Assembly (NCBI GenBank): GCA_035610365.1
Contig: CM069439.1
Span: 23,883,533-23,947,532 of the forward strand
Length of the DNA stretch: 64,000 nucleotides
Direction: 5' to 3'
From: Aquatica leii
Lineage: Eukaryota; Arthropoda; Insecta; Coleoptera; Lampyridae
Positions 46,000 to 59,191 of the stretch are shown here, one piece after another; position 1 is the first letter of the stretch, and each line of letters starts with the position of its first letter. The notes beneath the pieces are model-generated. The model was not told the DNA's origin, ran no database searches, and worked only from the letters and a program-made list of their open reading frames with translations. The translations under genes and the position numbers were made by a program.

Positions 46000-47049
46000 C
46001 CTACTCACAAGAGAAAGGAAAAAAAGTAAGCCAAACCACCAACAAAAAAAAATAAATAGTGAAAACGTGTTATGCTAAAAATGTTTCGGTATGATGTTAT
46101 TCTCGGAATTCCCATTTTTTTGCTGCATTGGGAGCGATTACTGTCAATTCGTTAATGTTTGACATCGAATTATCGAAGTGCCCAGCGAAGTTTTCACTTC
46201 TAATTATTCACACTCATCCTTGGTATAAATGGGTGTTGTATTTTCGCTGCTTTGTAAAAATTTTCTTGGGGTAAGCATTAATTCATATTTTTGTGGTTTA
46301 CTTTTATTTTCCCGTATTGTCATTAGCGGTTTCTGGATACCCACACGTTATTCCATTAATGTGTAGATATTAAAATGCGTTTCATTTATTGGGAAAAAAT
46401 CTATGATGACGTCACCCTACGTTAATTAAAGATATCGAAACCTTCGCTAAATTAATACAATTCTAGCCATATTCGAAGGCCCACTTACTCTTCACTGATC
46501 CGTGACGTTAAGGTTGACCGGTTTCCGAATAAATGCGTCCGGGTGGAAGGAAGCTCTATTCTGCTACACTCAATTATAATTGTTATCATCCTTCTGGATC
46601 TTTTTCGCTTCCCTGTAGACAAATCACAAAAAAGTAGGTGTCTCTGGATGAAAATACCGACGTAGAACAAAGATCGTTTTTAGGATTGATGATGAAAAAG
46701 AAAAATCGTATTTTTTCAATTTGGAAGTGTTAGATAAAGTAAACCATAATACAATTGCTGCCTTTTTCAATAACAGATTGTGTATTTTATGGTCGGAAGG
46801 TATTATACACAAAAATGTTTTAGTAATGCGTATTTACGCTGCGTAAAAAAAAATTCCAAGTTCAACTAGAAATTTTTCCACTTCGTTTAATAATATTAAA
46901 AAATTTAAGCAATTTGTTAACGACTACTAAAAAGCTACTGGACTTTAAGGTAATTAGCCGACTCTAAAATTATTAATTGCAAAGTAAAAATTAACTAATA
47001 AGTGTCTTCAAGTATTTCACTACCAATCATTAAAATTGTGAAGAAAGTT
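46000..47049. other. AT-rich, nothing identified
   Basis: No recognised coding or repeat signal. The stretch 46,480-46,810 is open on the minus strand in two short overlapping frames that resemble nothing known. Confidence 0.4.
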
Positions 47050-50000
47050 TTATCGAACGCAATTTTACAAAGAGGACCTGATAGCACGTACCGCATTTCG
47101 CCAGCATATCGCCGACCTCTTAATAGTAGGCCCCGGCCAAAAACTATTAATTAACTATCTTTGCTATAATATCGCTAATAACAATAATTACTTATACTAC
47201 ATAATACTCCGCCAAGGACGGTCCTAAGCCCGGTTGCAAAAAGAGAAAAGTGGTCATCCTGCCAAAGATGCCTGAACCGGGAAACCGGAAAAAAGAGGCA
47301 AGAAACCAATCGAAATAGAATCAAGTTCTGCGATTTATGCTACCGCATTCGGGGCAGCCGATGTGCCAGCGTCAGGCACCCAAGGCGCTGGTGAGAAGTG
47401 GGCTACTGGCCAAAGAAAAAAAGTTTTTTCACCGAAATTAGAAACTCGAATCGCAGCGTGGGACGTCCGAACTGGTCATCACGTCGGCCAAAAGGAAATC
47501 ATCGCCAAGGAACTGCTAAACTGCAAAATCTCTATCGCAGCAGTCTCTGAACTACGACTTACAGGCTCAGGAACTGTAGTCGTTTAACTACCATCTATGA
47601 ATGACGCAATGACATTGTATTATTCTGGCGGAGCAAAACGCAAATACGGCGTTGGATTTATGGTTGCCAGTCATGCGGTCAAAAGTGTGGTCGCGTTCCA
47701 ACCGATTTCGGGCCGCCTCGCAGTCCTCACCGTCAGTGGCACCATCCGGACCCACATCGTCTCCATTTACGCACCAACTGAAGCCAACCCCGACATGGCC
47801 AAGAACAAATTCTACAACCAGGCCGGCGACTTTAACGCTCACTTTGGTACAGATCGAACTAGATGGGAAAGCACAATGAGTCGTTTTGGACATGACAAGA
47901 TCAACGATAACGGACTGCGTCTCCTATTCTTCGCCGCCGCGAACAACCTCATCATAAGGAATAGCTACTTTCAGCATTCTGCAAAACATCAAATTACATG
48001 AAGAAATTCTGCAAGCATCGACTCAGCAGTATTGGACTACGTTTTGATCAACTCTCGCTCCCGGTCATCGCTCCAAGACGTCCGCGTGCCATTATCAAAC
48101 TTCGACTACAACCGGCGAAACGTAATTCACGACCATTGACCAAGTTAGACTGGACGCATCTCTTGGATCCCGCTGGCAAAACAGAATTCCAACTGCTGGC
48201 CGAACAACAGGACGTCGATTTTGAAGAGCACCAAATCACAAGTGCCATTATGAAATACGCCAAGCAAATCTGCCCACCAACAAAAGTCTGGACATGGTAG
48301 AAGAGCGAAAACAAGCCAAGCTGACCAATCATGAGCGATATCGGCAACTCAATAAAAAAATCCGTCGACGGTTTCGAAAAGAACGAGAGGCGCATTGAAA
48401 CCGAGTAGCGGCCGACTTAGAAGAGGCGGCCGCGAAACACGAATACCATACGCTGTATCGCACTCTTCGACGACTGAGCGTAAGACGAAATCGACAAACG
48501 ACAACATCCGAAATGTCGATGGAACGTTTGTACAATAACCAACCGAGCGCTTAAAACGTTGGAGGCAGTTTTTCAGGGACCTGTACAATCACGATGCGCC
48601 CTAAGGACCTCCAGTGGAGCCACTGCACATCAATCCGGCAGAATTCGACATGTCTGATGGGGAACCAAGTATCGACGAGGTAAAGGCAGCTGTTCAATTC
48701 TTGAAAAACGGCAAGGCACCGACGAGGTCACTGCAGAAGCAATCAAGGCTGGAGAGGACATTCTGCTCCACCGCCTCAGTTCACTCCTCCAGAATATTTG
48801 GCATGCCGAACAGGTTCCACGAACATGGAAGATGGCAACAATCGTGCCTATTCACAAAAAAGGTGATAGCTGTGATTGCAAAAACTATCTTGGCATCAGC
48901 GTACTCTCCATCGTTGGCAAGGTCTTCACGAAGATTATTCAACTGCGACTATCAAAATATCGCGAGCAGAACGGCCGGGAAGAACAAGCAAGGTTTCGAC
49001 CAAACCGTGGATGCTGCGACCAGATCTTCGTCATCCAGCTAATAGAGGAAGGAATCCGATGCGGAAAAAAAACGCTCATCATCTTCATTGACTTCAAACC
49101 AGCATTCGACAGCACTGGCCAGCCTTATGGAAGGCCCTGGAGATTGAGCACATACCTGAGAAGATTATCAGTCTCCTCCAAGCAAGTCAACCAGCCAAGT
49201 GCGGATTCGAAATGAGCTGTCCGGCCAGTTTACCATTTAAACAGAGGTCCGCCAGGGTGACGTCGTTTCGCCACAACTCTTCAACATCGTGGTAGACGCA
49301 ATAATGAGGAAAGTCTTTAAAGACAAACGTAGCGTCCACCTCGACAAAGACCACTTCCTGACAGAATTGCTGTTCGTCAACGACAGCGCCGTATTGGCTG
49401 ACAATGATGCTGCCCAGATGTACGGTCTTAAGATCAACACAGAGAAAACGAAGGTGCTGACAACGGATGGATCACCAGCCATAGTGCAACTCGGGCGGAG
49501 GGGGGGGTCGTTAATACAAGAGAAGAAAGTGGCGTCCACAGCAGAGATCCACGCGCGAATTGGTGAAGCTTCTGCGGCCTTTCCTCACAAATGTGGTGTC
49601 TGTGTAAGCAAACCAACATCCGCCTCTTCCGGATCCTGATCTTGCCATTTCTTCTCTATGCATCGGAAACTAAGACAATGCTAAAGTTGGATATGGAGAA
49701 ACTTGAGGTATTTCAAATGCGATGCTTACGCCAAATCTTACGAATCTCGCTTCGCGACCGCATCCGAAACAAGGATATTTGACGTCGATGTGGCGAACGG
49801 CCAACGATCAAGGAACAGATCCAGAAAAGGCGTTTACGATGGTTCGGATACGTATGCAAAATGGATGACAGCCGCCTATTACACAAACTCTTCTGGTGAA
49901 ATCGACCCACCTACTGGAGAGTCCAACGAACAGCGCCAAAGAAAACCTGGATTAAGCAGGTCGAAGGAGATGTGAGAAATCGCCGGCTAAACCTCGAAGA

Positions 50001-50130
50001 GGCTAGAACCACAACCATGGTCCGGGATGGAAAAGTTTCGTAAACGACATTCGACAACCATTGGCACCCACAGCAGCGTACGGGCTTAGAAAAAGACGCT
50101 GCGCCGTATATGTGTAAAACAATACAACTA
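47050..50130 (+). pseudogene. RTE-like non-LTR retrotransposon, decayed but almost complete
   Basis: Clearly richer in GC than its surroundings. A 5' region (47,060-47,400) contains GACCTGATAGCACG and GGCCCCGGCC words. Endonuclease: AAWDVRTGHHVGQ (from GTWNVRT), LLNCKISIAAVSELRL (catalytic Glu), YGVGFMVASH, VSIYAPTEANPDMAKNKFY, AGDFNAHFGTDR, INDNGLRLL, LDYVLINSRSRSSLQDVRVP. RT: VTAEAIKAGEDILLHRLSSL (48,730), TWKMATIVPIHKKGDSCDCK, LIIFIDFKPAFDS (first catalytic Asp), VRQGDVVSPQLFNIVVDAIM (49,250), ELLFVNDSAVLAD (from FADDSAI, one Asp changed), YGLKINTEKTKVLTTDG. C-terminus: LILPFLLYASETKTMLK, QIQKRRLRWFGYVCKMDDSR, TWIKQVEGDV. Relatives are often mis-predicted as craniofacial development protein 2. 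At least eight stops or shifts. Confidence 0.88.
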
Positions 50131-50144
50131 AAACTAAATGTTTT

Positions 50145-50275
50145 TAGTATTTGCTAGTATTTAGTACTATATCATTTATTTAGTAATGTATTATGTAGCT
50201 AATAAATAACAAAACTTTAAAATACACATATTTTAAATTCATGTTTTTAGTGCGTAACTATCCGAAGCCTAATAA
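50145..50275 (+). repeat. Short repeat, partner of 15,790-15,905
   Basis: Starts TTTAGTACTATATC and ends TAACTATCCGAAGCCT, as at 15.8 kb. Here it follows the RTE-like element, so it is either that element's extreme 3' end or a separate fragment. Confidence 0.4.
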
Positions 50276-50279
50276 TCAA

Positions 50280-52507
50280 TATCAAAACCTTTATTATAGA
50301 ATCCTTAACCGTTTTTTCATTATTCTTTTTATTTGTTGCTACAATTGACAAACAATGAACTTTACAGTCAAAGTTTGTCAAATCTAATACGAATAATTAG
50401 CCTTTAGACCTTTAAATACGTTCTGTAATTGTTTATTAAACAATACATGACAGTCTTTCAAAAACTTCTAAAAAGATTTTGATGTGATTATACTATATGG
50501 TTTCAATTATTAAAATCTTGAATTTTTTATATAAATCACTAACGTCTGCAAAACTTTTTTCTTGTGCTCTCTATTATTTAAGTCCTGTTGCGTAATTTTC
50601 CACAAAAATAACACTGAAAGTACATTAAATAAAATCCATTAAAACTAATCTTGATTAATGAGTAAATTTAAAAACTGAATACTCGAATTGTATTTGCTAG
50701 AAATAGTTAATCCAACATTCTAATAGTTTTGTGAAATTAAATAATTAATTCTATTGGAAAAAAATCACAATCTATTTGGTAATTTCTTAAGATTACTCTA
50801 GAACAAAAAAAATTCAAATTTGTAATTCAAGGTGCGAGTTGATAGGAATCAAACCCATGTCATAGATAAATTGGCATAGAATTAGTCGGTGACTTGATGG
50901 CGAAGTTTCACTTGAGATTGTTTACATCCAGTAATAACTACATTAAATACCATCAACAAATGCGATATTACTCCTGAATTGTTTTTGTCGGTAACTCCTC
51001 TCTTTATAAAGTTCATACGCTATTAGTAGTTGTTTAAAATTCCTATCGGATATCGTTCGCAATATAATTGGTCTTATGTAAGGAATATTGATAATGAAAT
51101 TTCCATTTAAGTTACTAGTAACATTAGAAGAATAGAATATTCCACTCTTATGCGTCTAGCTCCAATTAGCAGCGATTTCTTCGTTTTCCCTTCTTATTCT
51201 CATATGTGTTTGTACCTTGCTAATTCAAAAATACAAAAAAATTTGCATTTGTATAATAAACCTACGCTAAATTGCTAGCCTAACTACACAACAAAAGTCA
51301 CACATATTTTTCCTCCAGAATACACGTCCCTCCACACTGTTGATTAATTAACCATTCCCCTTGTACTTAATATCATTTAATAATGGGTCGTCACTTTAGC
51401 GATGCTTAATAAATAAACCAAACAAAACGAAGATAATTAAAGTAGAAGAATGTTTATTTAAAAATTAATGTGATCAACTAAATTATTTATAGTAAGTGTA
51501 TAGACAAGCCTTTACATTTCATTTTTGTAAATGACAGAACCTTAATATTTCTTTAGATATTGCATTGCCAAAGCAATTTGTTATTCTTTTGAATGATGAC
51601 AGCTGGTTATACGACATCAAGAAATTTTTTTTTTAGAAAATCACTTTATTTAATAATTGGCTTGGTCATTTTTTATATGCTGATATACTATTTTAATTTA
51701 TTTATAAATAAAATCCGTTGACATTGTAAGCATTTTCTTTCGGAAAATTTGAATCGGGTTTTATAAAAAGGTTATTGTGTGCAGAGGCAGCTTTACAGTG
51801 CCGGACTTAATAAGGAAAGCTCCGGAGGGTGTAAAAGCGAGCAGAGGCTGGTAAATAACCCGCTGCGTTAAGTAATATGCAATTCACATCAATCAATTTT
51901 AGATTAGTTTTAATATTATTGCCACGCCAAGTTGATGGGTTAAAACCTTCATCAATATACGAGACCATAAATTAAGGCTCAAATGGAAGTTGAGCCATTT
52001 TGCAGAAAACCATACATTAATGAGATCATTATATAAGCACCCGTTGCCTATTGTGATAAGTATTAATATAAATTGTATAAGGAAGTGACAAAGGAAGTGC
52101 ATGTTGATGGATTTAACACTGGAATGAGATCCGACATTATAGGCTTCCTAAGACACGTGGCGCGATATGTTGATGCCTTGTTCAAAGTCACGCTATTAAC
52201 TCTAGCAACATGTAAAATTTCATTTATTATATTTGACACGTTGTTATTTCAAGCTTCAATAGTAAACATTGCAACTTTACCACAATACAATGAGTTACAA
52301 TTCTTGACTGAGGTATGATATATTAACCCAGTTTCTAACTTCCTAAAAACCGAGCTTTTTACACTTTTTAAAAGTATTAAAATATTTTCAAATCAGTTTT
52401 TACATTAGGTTCTAATGAGGGCATTTTTTAATTTTACGATCTCTATTTGCATCAAAAATATAAAATGTTAATTTATGAGGTTTTGATCAAAATTCACTAA
52501 AGCAGTT
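50280..52507. other. AT-rich spacer; one exon-like island
   Basis: No recognised gene. 51,785-51,850 is a GC-richer 66-bp island between TGTGCAG and GTAAAT, open in two frames; see findings. Confidence 0.4.
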
Positions 52508-52521
52508 AATTTGGAACTTTT
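52508..52521. repeat. LINE target site duplication, left
   Basis: AATTTGGAACTTTT, identical to 56,814-56,827. Confidence 0.92.
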
Positions 52522-52621
52522 ATTTATTTTATTTTATTTAATTTAATTTCCTTGTACCTTTCGGTGTCGGATTATGCCCCTGTTTACAATATATGTACCT
52601 TATAAATCTTATTACATTTGA

Positions 52622-55509
52622 TTAGCAATTCTTAATTAATTTATTCCAAGTCTTTCTGTCTCTTGTCAGGTTCCTTACTTCTCTCCATTGTATGTTTCTA
52701 TTTTCCGCTGCTACTTTTACTTGTTCCTCCCATTTCCTTCTTGGTCTGCCTACTGCGTTCTTCCCCTCTGTTCTTGCTTCATATACTCTCTTCGCTATCC
52801 TGTTGTCATCCATTCGAAGCAGATGTCCCATCCAACCAAACTGCCTTTCTTCTACCAGTGTCAATATAGGTTTTACTTTCAATTGTTCCGTTATATTTTC
52901 ATTTCTCACTGTGTCCAATCTTGTTAAGTATTCCTTTAATTTTCCTCAAATATCTCATCTCCATTGCTCTAATTTTGCTCTCGTTTCTTCTGTTTATCGT
53001 CCATGATTCGCTGCCATAAATTAACGATAGTCGCACTACTTTTTTATATACTTCTGATTTTATTTGTTCTGGAATTTCTTTTTTCCTGAGGAACGTGTTT
53101 TTAAGTGTGTTGAATATTTTTCCCACCTTGCCTATTCTTTCCATTATTTCGTTATCTATTTCTCCTTTGTTATCTATTATTGTACCTAGATATTTAAAGT
53201 TTGTTACTTGTTTTAGTGTTCGTCCTTCTATCTTGATATTGTGTTGAAGAACTGTCTTGGCCATAATCATAGTTTTAGTTTTTTCTATATTTATCTCCAT
53301 GTTTATTTTGCTGAGCTCGCGATCGTAGATATTAATGTTTTCTTGGAGTTTTTCCGCTGATTCTGCTAGTAGTACCATATCATCCGCGAATAGTAGTTCC
53401 TGTATTGTTATTCTATTCAATCTCCAACTTCCCACTTCCATATTGTAGCATTTCTTTTTACAAATCTTCACTACGTCGTCCATGAGTACTGAGAATAGGA
53501 GTGGACTGAGCACGCATCCCTGTTTCAGTCCTATTTTTGTTTCGAATTGTTCTGACTCGTTGTTATGTGTCCTTACTTTATTTCTATTGTCTTTGTATAG
53601 TGCTTTGATCACATCTATCATATCATTGCTTATTCCTCTTATTTCTAGGCTTTTCCACACATCCTTTCTCCTTACCCTGTCGAACGTTTTTTGCAGGTCA
53701 ATAAAGCAAATATGAATTTCCTTCTTTTTCTTTATCGTTTTTTCCCCTAATTGTCTGATTGTGAAAATTAGGTCCTGTGTGCTTCTCCCTCTACGGAACC
53801 CATGTTGTGACTCCTCCAGCAAGTTTTCGATTTCTTCTCTCAGTCGCTTCTCGATAATGCTGCTTAATACTTTGCCGGGTATACTCGTTAGTGTAATGCC
53901 CCTATAATTTGATCATTCCTTTATGTCTCCTTTTTTGTATAGGGGTAGTATTATTCCTATATTCCAGTCTGTGGGAATAATTATTTGTGCTATTATTTCG
54001 TTTAGCAACTCACGGAATTCCTCTACAGCTATCTGTCCCATATATCTTAACATTTCGCCTGTGATTTCATCTTCTCCTGGTGCTTTCCCTAGTTTGAGTT
54101 TCTTGATTGCTTCAACGATTTCTTCTTTTGTGATTCTTTGTATCTTTTGTGTATCCCCATGTCCCGTTCTTATTTCCTTTATCTCTTGTTCTACGTCACT
54201 ATTTCTTGCTTCTGTTAGCTCTTCAAAGTATTCCTTCCATCTTTGCATTATTTCCCTCTCTTCGGTTATCACTTTCCCGTTTTTATCTTTTATGTTTCTT
54301 AGTTTGGGTAGTTTCTTTTGTTTTAATTGCTTTAATGTATTATAGAAAAGTTTTTGGTTCTCTAAATAATTTACTCTCATCCTGTTTCCGAACTCTTCCC
54401 ATGTCTTTTCCTTCGCTTCTTTTATACTTTTCTTTACTTCGGTTCGTATTTTTTAGTATATACTTTTTCCATTTTTCCTTCTTTTCTTTGACTTTTTGTT
54501 GTATCTCGGTTGACCACCATCTGCTTCCCTTCCTGTATATGTTCACAATTTTCTTTACTCCACAGCTAGTTCTTGCTGCTTCTAGAATGTTGTCTTTAAA
54601 GTGTCTCCATTTCCTTTCTATATTTTTGCCCTCTCTTTTATTTTGGGCAATTTTCTTCTCTAGACTTTCTTGGTAAATTTTTTGTATTTCACTCTCCTTT
54701 AGCCTATAACTTTTAATTTTTTGTTTTACTATTATCTTCCTTTTTATCTCATCTTTATCTTTCGCGTTTGTCCAGAGTTCCATTTTTAGTAGGAAATGGT
54801 CACTTCCTATTTCGGCGTTTCTTTTCACCCTTACATCCTTTACTCTGTTCCAATTTTCTGTATTTACAATAAAATAGTCAATGATTGACTTCTCGTTCCT
54901 GGAGCGGACTTCCCTGGTGTATTTGTGTATGTCCTTGTGCATAAATTTCGTGTTGGTGATCACCAAGTCATTTCCAACACATAGGTCTATTAGCCTTCTA
55001 CCGTTATCATTTTTAGTATTTTCGCCCTGCTGCCCCATGTGCCTTTCTATGCCTTCATTGTTATTGCCTACTCTGCCATTCATATCTCCCATTATAATTA
55101 CATTTCTTTCTCTTCTATCAATTTCCATTTGTAGTAGTTCATAAAACTGGTCTTTCATTTCCTTCCTCTCATTATCATTGGGCGCATATGCTACTATTAT
55201 CGTCCACCCTTCCTCGTTGTCTATTTTGATGTTTAGTCCCAGCAGCCTTTCATTGATATACCTTTCTTCCCTGATATTTTTTACTTTATCGGCTTTTACT
55301 ATTAACCCTACCCCTTTTGCTCCCCATTCTTCTTGTTCTACTCCTGACCAATATAGCCAGTGTCCTTCGTTCAGTTCCATTTCTCCTTTCCCTTTTCTTT
55401 TGGTTTCCGTTATGCCTAAATAGTCGATGTTTTGCATTTGCATCTCCTCGATTATTTCATCTTCTTTCCCAATGATGCTTTTCACATTCCAGGTGCCAAT
55501 TTTTATCAC
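52622..55509 (-). pseudogene. LINE ORF2 (APE endonuclease + reverse transcriptase), nearly intact
   Basis: Endonuclease (55,509-54,800): IKIGTWNVKS, YLGITETKRKGKG (Glu), IIVAYAPNDN, VIIMGDMNGRVGN (Asp/Asn), NGRRLIDLCVGNDLVI, REVRSRNEKSIIDYFIVN and GSDHFLLKMEL (His). A one-base shift in a T run near 54,450 moves the frame. RT: EAIKKLKLGKAPGEDEITGE, IILPLYKKGDIKE, a lone TGA at 53,915-53,913 where relatives have Cys, then SNYRGITLTS, ESQHGFRRGRSTQDLIF, HICFIDLQKTFDRV, GLKQGCVLSPLLFSVLMDDV and LLFADDMVLLAES (FADD near 53,380). A second shift near 52,920 precedes the C-terminal ITEQLKVK, RQFGWMGHLLRMDDNRIAKR and GRPRRKWEEQV. Three lesions in about 2.9 kb; all catalytic motifs are present. Confidence 0.92.
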
Positions 55510-55656
55510 GTCTCTTTTTTGTTTTATTTCCTTCGGTTCTTCTTTGTTGTATTGTTTATTTCCTTTCCTATTTTTTTTGTTTTTGATTTATTCTCATTTG
55601 CGCATTTCCTTGTTCATTGCCTTTTTTGTCATCGTTTTCTCCTATCCTATCTTTTT

Positions 55657-56375
55657 CTACCAGTTTTTTCTCCTGGTACGGGATATTTTCTGTAGTTGTT
55701 CATCCAAAGTGTTTCTCTCCGGGGACCTTTCTGTTACTGTCCTCTTTAGTGTATTTGCTTCTGAACTATCTTCCTTTGTCCATTTTTCTTTCTTTCTTAA
55801 ATCTTCGACTTTATATATTTGGTCGTTCAAAGTTAGCATATTGAATTTTAACTGCGCCTTAAACCTTTTTTTTCGCGCTTCTTTCAGGTGTGGTATTAAT
55901 CTCCTTCTTTCTTCTTGTGTTTCGTTGGTGTAGTCTTGGTCGATCCATATGTCAGATCCTTTAAGTTTTTTCGCATTCTGAAGGATTGCTAGTTTCGTAC
56001 TTTCTTTAGTTAATTTAACGTGTATTAGTCTTTTGTTGTCCTTGCTGTAGCCCCCAATTCTTCTGGCTTGGTCGGTATCGGCTTTTATGTCTATGTTCAT
56101 ACCTATTTTTTGAATAATTGTTTGTAATTTGGCCCTTAACTCATTTTCATTTTCGTTTTCTTCATCTGTTACACCTTTTATTACAATATTCTTTTATCTT
56201 ACTTTTCTTTCTAGATTATTTTTGCTTCTTGCGCTAATATTTGTGCTTTTAATTTTACGTTTTCTTCTTTTACTTGTTTCATTTCTGATACTAGTGTATC
56301 TAATTTTGTATTCATTTGGTTCATGTTCCCCTCTATTCTTTGAAACATTTCCTCAATTTTGTCGAACTCACTCAT
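55657..56375 (-). pseudogene. LINE ORF1 (coiled coil + RRM-like RNA-binding protein)
   Basis: Starts at ATG 56,375 (MSEFDKIEEMFQRIEGNMNQ), a heptad-rich helix continuing through KLDTLVSEMKQVKEENVKLK. A stop and a shift near 56,190-56,215 interrupt it; the frame recovers at IVIKGVTDEENENENELRAK. From 56,100 it reads QARRIGGYSKDNKRLIHVKL, ILQNAKKLKGSDIWIDQDYT, ERRRLIPHLKEARKKRFKAQ and TLNDQIYKVEDL, the RRM-like and C-terminal domain of L1-type ORF1 proteins, which coat LINE RNA. It ends at 55,657. Just one stop and one or two frame shifts separate it from an open frame. Confidence 0.85.
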
Positions 56376-56813
56376 CTTTAATTTTAATTAATCACTTTAA
56401 TTGAATTTTACCGTAATTTATTTCTCTGTTCATAATTTGTACGTAGCTGTTAACCTTTTAATTATTAATTCTTGTGCATTCTTGGATATGCTTCCTTTAA
56501 AACATTTATTTGTTATTTAATCGTCTTGTAGCGCGCAGTGCTATCACCCAAGTCGACCTTTCGGAGGTGATATCACTTATCTCCCGACGTTGTTTGTATA
56601 TTTATTCGTATATTTAATATTCAATATTTACAAGTTGGTACTTAATTAACCCGTTTCTCCTTCCTTCTTAAATTTTTTATTTATATAATCTAATCTTATG
56701 CAATTAATTCTCTTTATAATTAACCACTTACGTGTAAATTTAACTCGTAAAGGCTCAGATTTTGAGTTTGTTTACGGAGCGATTGACACGCGTGCACTCA
56801 CTAACACTAATCC

Positions 56814-56827
56814 AATTTGGAACTTTT
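56814..56827. repeat. LINE target site duplication, right
   Basis: AATTTGGAACTTTT, partner of 52,508-52,521. Confidence 0.92.
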
Positions 56828-58593
56828 GCAGTTAGTAATCCATCCCAAAAAACAAAACATATAAATATATTAAGAAAAAGCAGTTAATATCAAAAATTAA
56901 AACAGAAAAAATGTGCGATTTACGGCCATTAATCTTTAAATACAAAATCATCAAAATTTCCCAATTTTATGTTTGTCTTCTCTATTGCTTAATTGTACTG
57001 ATCTCGTTTTCAGCGTAATAATGTTTTTAATATTTGGCAAAAATCCAAATTGAACAGAAGAGTTTACTAAGACCATCGATTAGAAGTCTTCAGACAAATT
57101 TGTCAATGTTGATCGTTGTTATTACTTTATTTTATAGGGTTGTTCGTCGTGTTCTCATAAACAATACTGAATAAATACCTAATCATTTTAAGATAACTAC
57201 AGTAAAGTATTATTTTAGAAAAGTTTATATGAAATACAAGTCTGAAGTAAACATGAGAAGAAATGGGAATGAAAGTTAAGATTTAATGTTACAGCTTGTA
57301 CTAATAGTAGTTCGAGAAAGTTTTCATTCTATTTGTTCATCTTACGTTTGTGTTGATGACAGTTAACTGTTATATTTGAGATTATTCATGCATTAAACGC
57401 GAATTACTTGATACAATATGAGCATGAACGGGTCTTGCTTCAATAAGCGGTACAAGAATTAAGAACCGTCTCATGTGGGTGTTGAAACTATTCCACAAGT
57501 AATTCAAAATCTTGATATATTAGTTTCAAACGATAAATTAAACGTTATTGAAGAAATGATTATTATAATTATTAAATTTGTAGTGTCGCAAAGCCCGACA
57601 ATTGTCACTTATTTTATGTTAATCATGTTTTATCGCAAACCACATTTTTGAAGTCGAACATTTAGTACGCATGTAATAAACTAACCAAGTGTAGTGCTTG
57701 TATTAATGATTAAATCATTTCCGTTTCCTTTTAATAGCTCTATAAAATCCAATAAATTGAAACGTTTAACATTGAATACTTTGTAGATGTAGACTTTCAA
57801 TTTACTAAATTACATTTAATTCTACATGTCCTTAATAAATAAGTTATTGTTAGCAAATTAGATACATTTATTCTATCAATTATCTACTGCACTGTCAAAG
57901 ATACGTTATACTGTTTAGAATAATTCCAGTTTTTAGTACTTAAGGCAGTATGACACTTAGCAAAAAAAATCGAAAAAGAAAACAATTAACGTACATTAAA
58001 AAAAAATAAAACATATCTACGTTAATCGTTGCATATCAATTAAACAAACTTCCGTTATGTTTTATGTTTTTATATATAACTGTAATTTTTAAGATATAAC
58101 ATTAAAATCTACCATAAAAAACGTTTGAATATTTACATACTGTTCCTTAGTAGTTACAAACAAATAGTTAAAAACACAATTATAAATACATAACATGTTC
58201 ATCGTTAAACAAATTCCAGAATCCAATAATACGAAACGAATTAGTAAAGCACTAAAAAACGTTACCAAAAGTATAAAAATATCATCAATTTTATCAACAA
58301 TAAATTAGAAGAAGTAACAACTCAACGTAAAGTTGAAGCAAATAAGATTAATAGTCGATTAAGAAAATCCTATTCATATGGTAATTCGAGAAATCGTAAA
58401 ATACTGCAGATAATTTAGAAATGGTAATAGCTAGAAACAATGTTTTTTTTAAGTTTAAATGCGATAAAATTAAAAACTTCACATAAGAGCCTTATTGTTG
58501 TAAAAGCAACGTTTTTGAAAAATTGAAAGACTAGTGTCACAAGTAAAGTCCATGCTTGAAATTAAAATGTTAGAAGACCTAAAAAGAACACTT
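56828..58593. other. AT-rich spacer, nothing identified
   Basis: Long AT-rich stretch without coding signal between the complete LINE and the left inverted repeat of family Q copy 1. Confidence 0.5.
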
Positions 58594-58708
58594 GTCTGCA
58601 TGAAAATCGGCCCTGATACCATTCTTGACGATCCTTATGTAAAATGACCTCCTGAATCCAAAAATGAGCTCCGTTTTTACCTATCACTCACCTATTTTGG
58701 AGGACCCC
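58594..58708 (+). repeat. Family Q terminal inverted repeat, left
   Basis: Contains CTTATGTAAAATGAC, one variable base, TCCTGAATCCAAA, then GCTCCGTTTT and ACCCC-type words. The reverse complement of 61,042-61,168 repeats these in the same order. Confidence 0.85.
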
Positions 58709-59191
58709 GTTTTTATTTTATTTTTTGCATTTTTTTAGAATTTTAATAGCCGTTAAACATCCCAAAGCAGGCAATAAAATTTATACCAAAGTATATGGCA
58801 AAAGTTTTGCTATAAAATGTATATAGAAACAACAATAAACTACAAATATAAGAATATAAGAACAGCAAAAAAATATCAATAAACAGTTAGGAAGATTCAC
58901 TGCACGACGCTGGCGATCTCAATACCACATGCAGGTTTGAACAGGAATTTTCGACAGGCTTGAACTTGCATTACTCTTCTCATTATAGTATATTACATTG
59001 CTTGCTTAACTGCTTCGATCAGTACATCTATAGCTGTTGCAGAGTTAACTTGTCCACGTTTTAAACGTGCTGGATTTTGTGTTCATTTTTGTTCATTTGT
59101 GTAAAACAGTAAAACCACTTTTACTCCGGATTTTTTCAAGTGACTAAGTGTGATTTGTGGTTAATGTCGGGCGTTGAATTACTGTTTAATT

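Larger units (their letters stand above)
52522..56813 (-). mobile_element. Complete APE-type non-LTR retrotransposon (4292 bp)
   Basis: Bounded by a perfect 14-bp target duplication. In its own sense: 5' UTR 56,813-56,376 (438 bp), ORF1 56,375-55,657, ORF2 about 55,509-52,622, a 3' UTR of about 100 bp ending in an A-rich microsatellite-like tail (AAATAAAATAAAATAAATA). It has an APE endonuclease and an RT with no RNase H, and a C-terminal WMGHLLRM...GRPRRKW block as in RTE/CR1-like LINEs. Both ORFs are damaged by only a few events, so it inserted recently compared with every other LINE here. The clade cannot be fixed by eye. Confidence 0.92.

Noticed and set aside
53923-55933. Several long hydrophobic open frames on the plus strand across the LINE (for example 55,427-55,933 and 54,149-54,676)
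   Set aside because: They are antisense to ORF1/ORF2, whose A-rich codons read as Phe/Leu/Ser-rich on the other strand. The minus-strand frames carry all the domain motifs.
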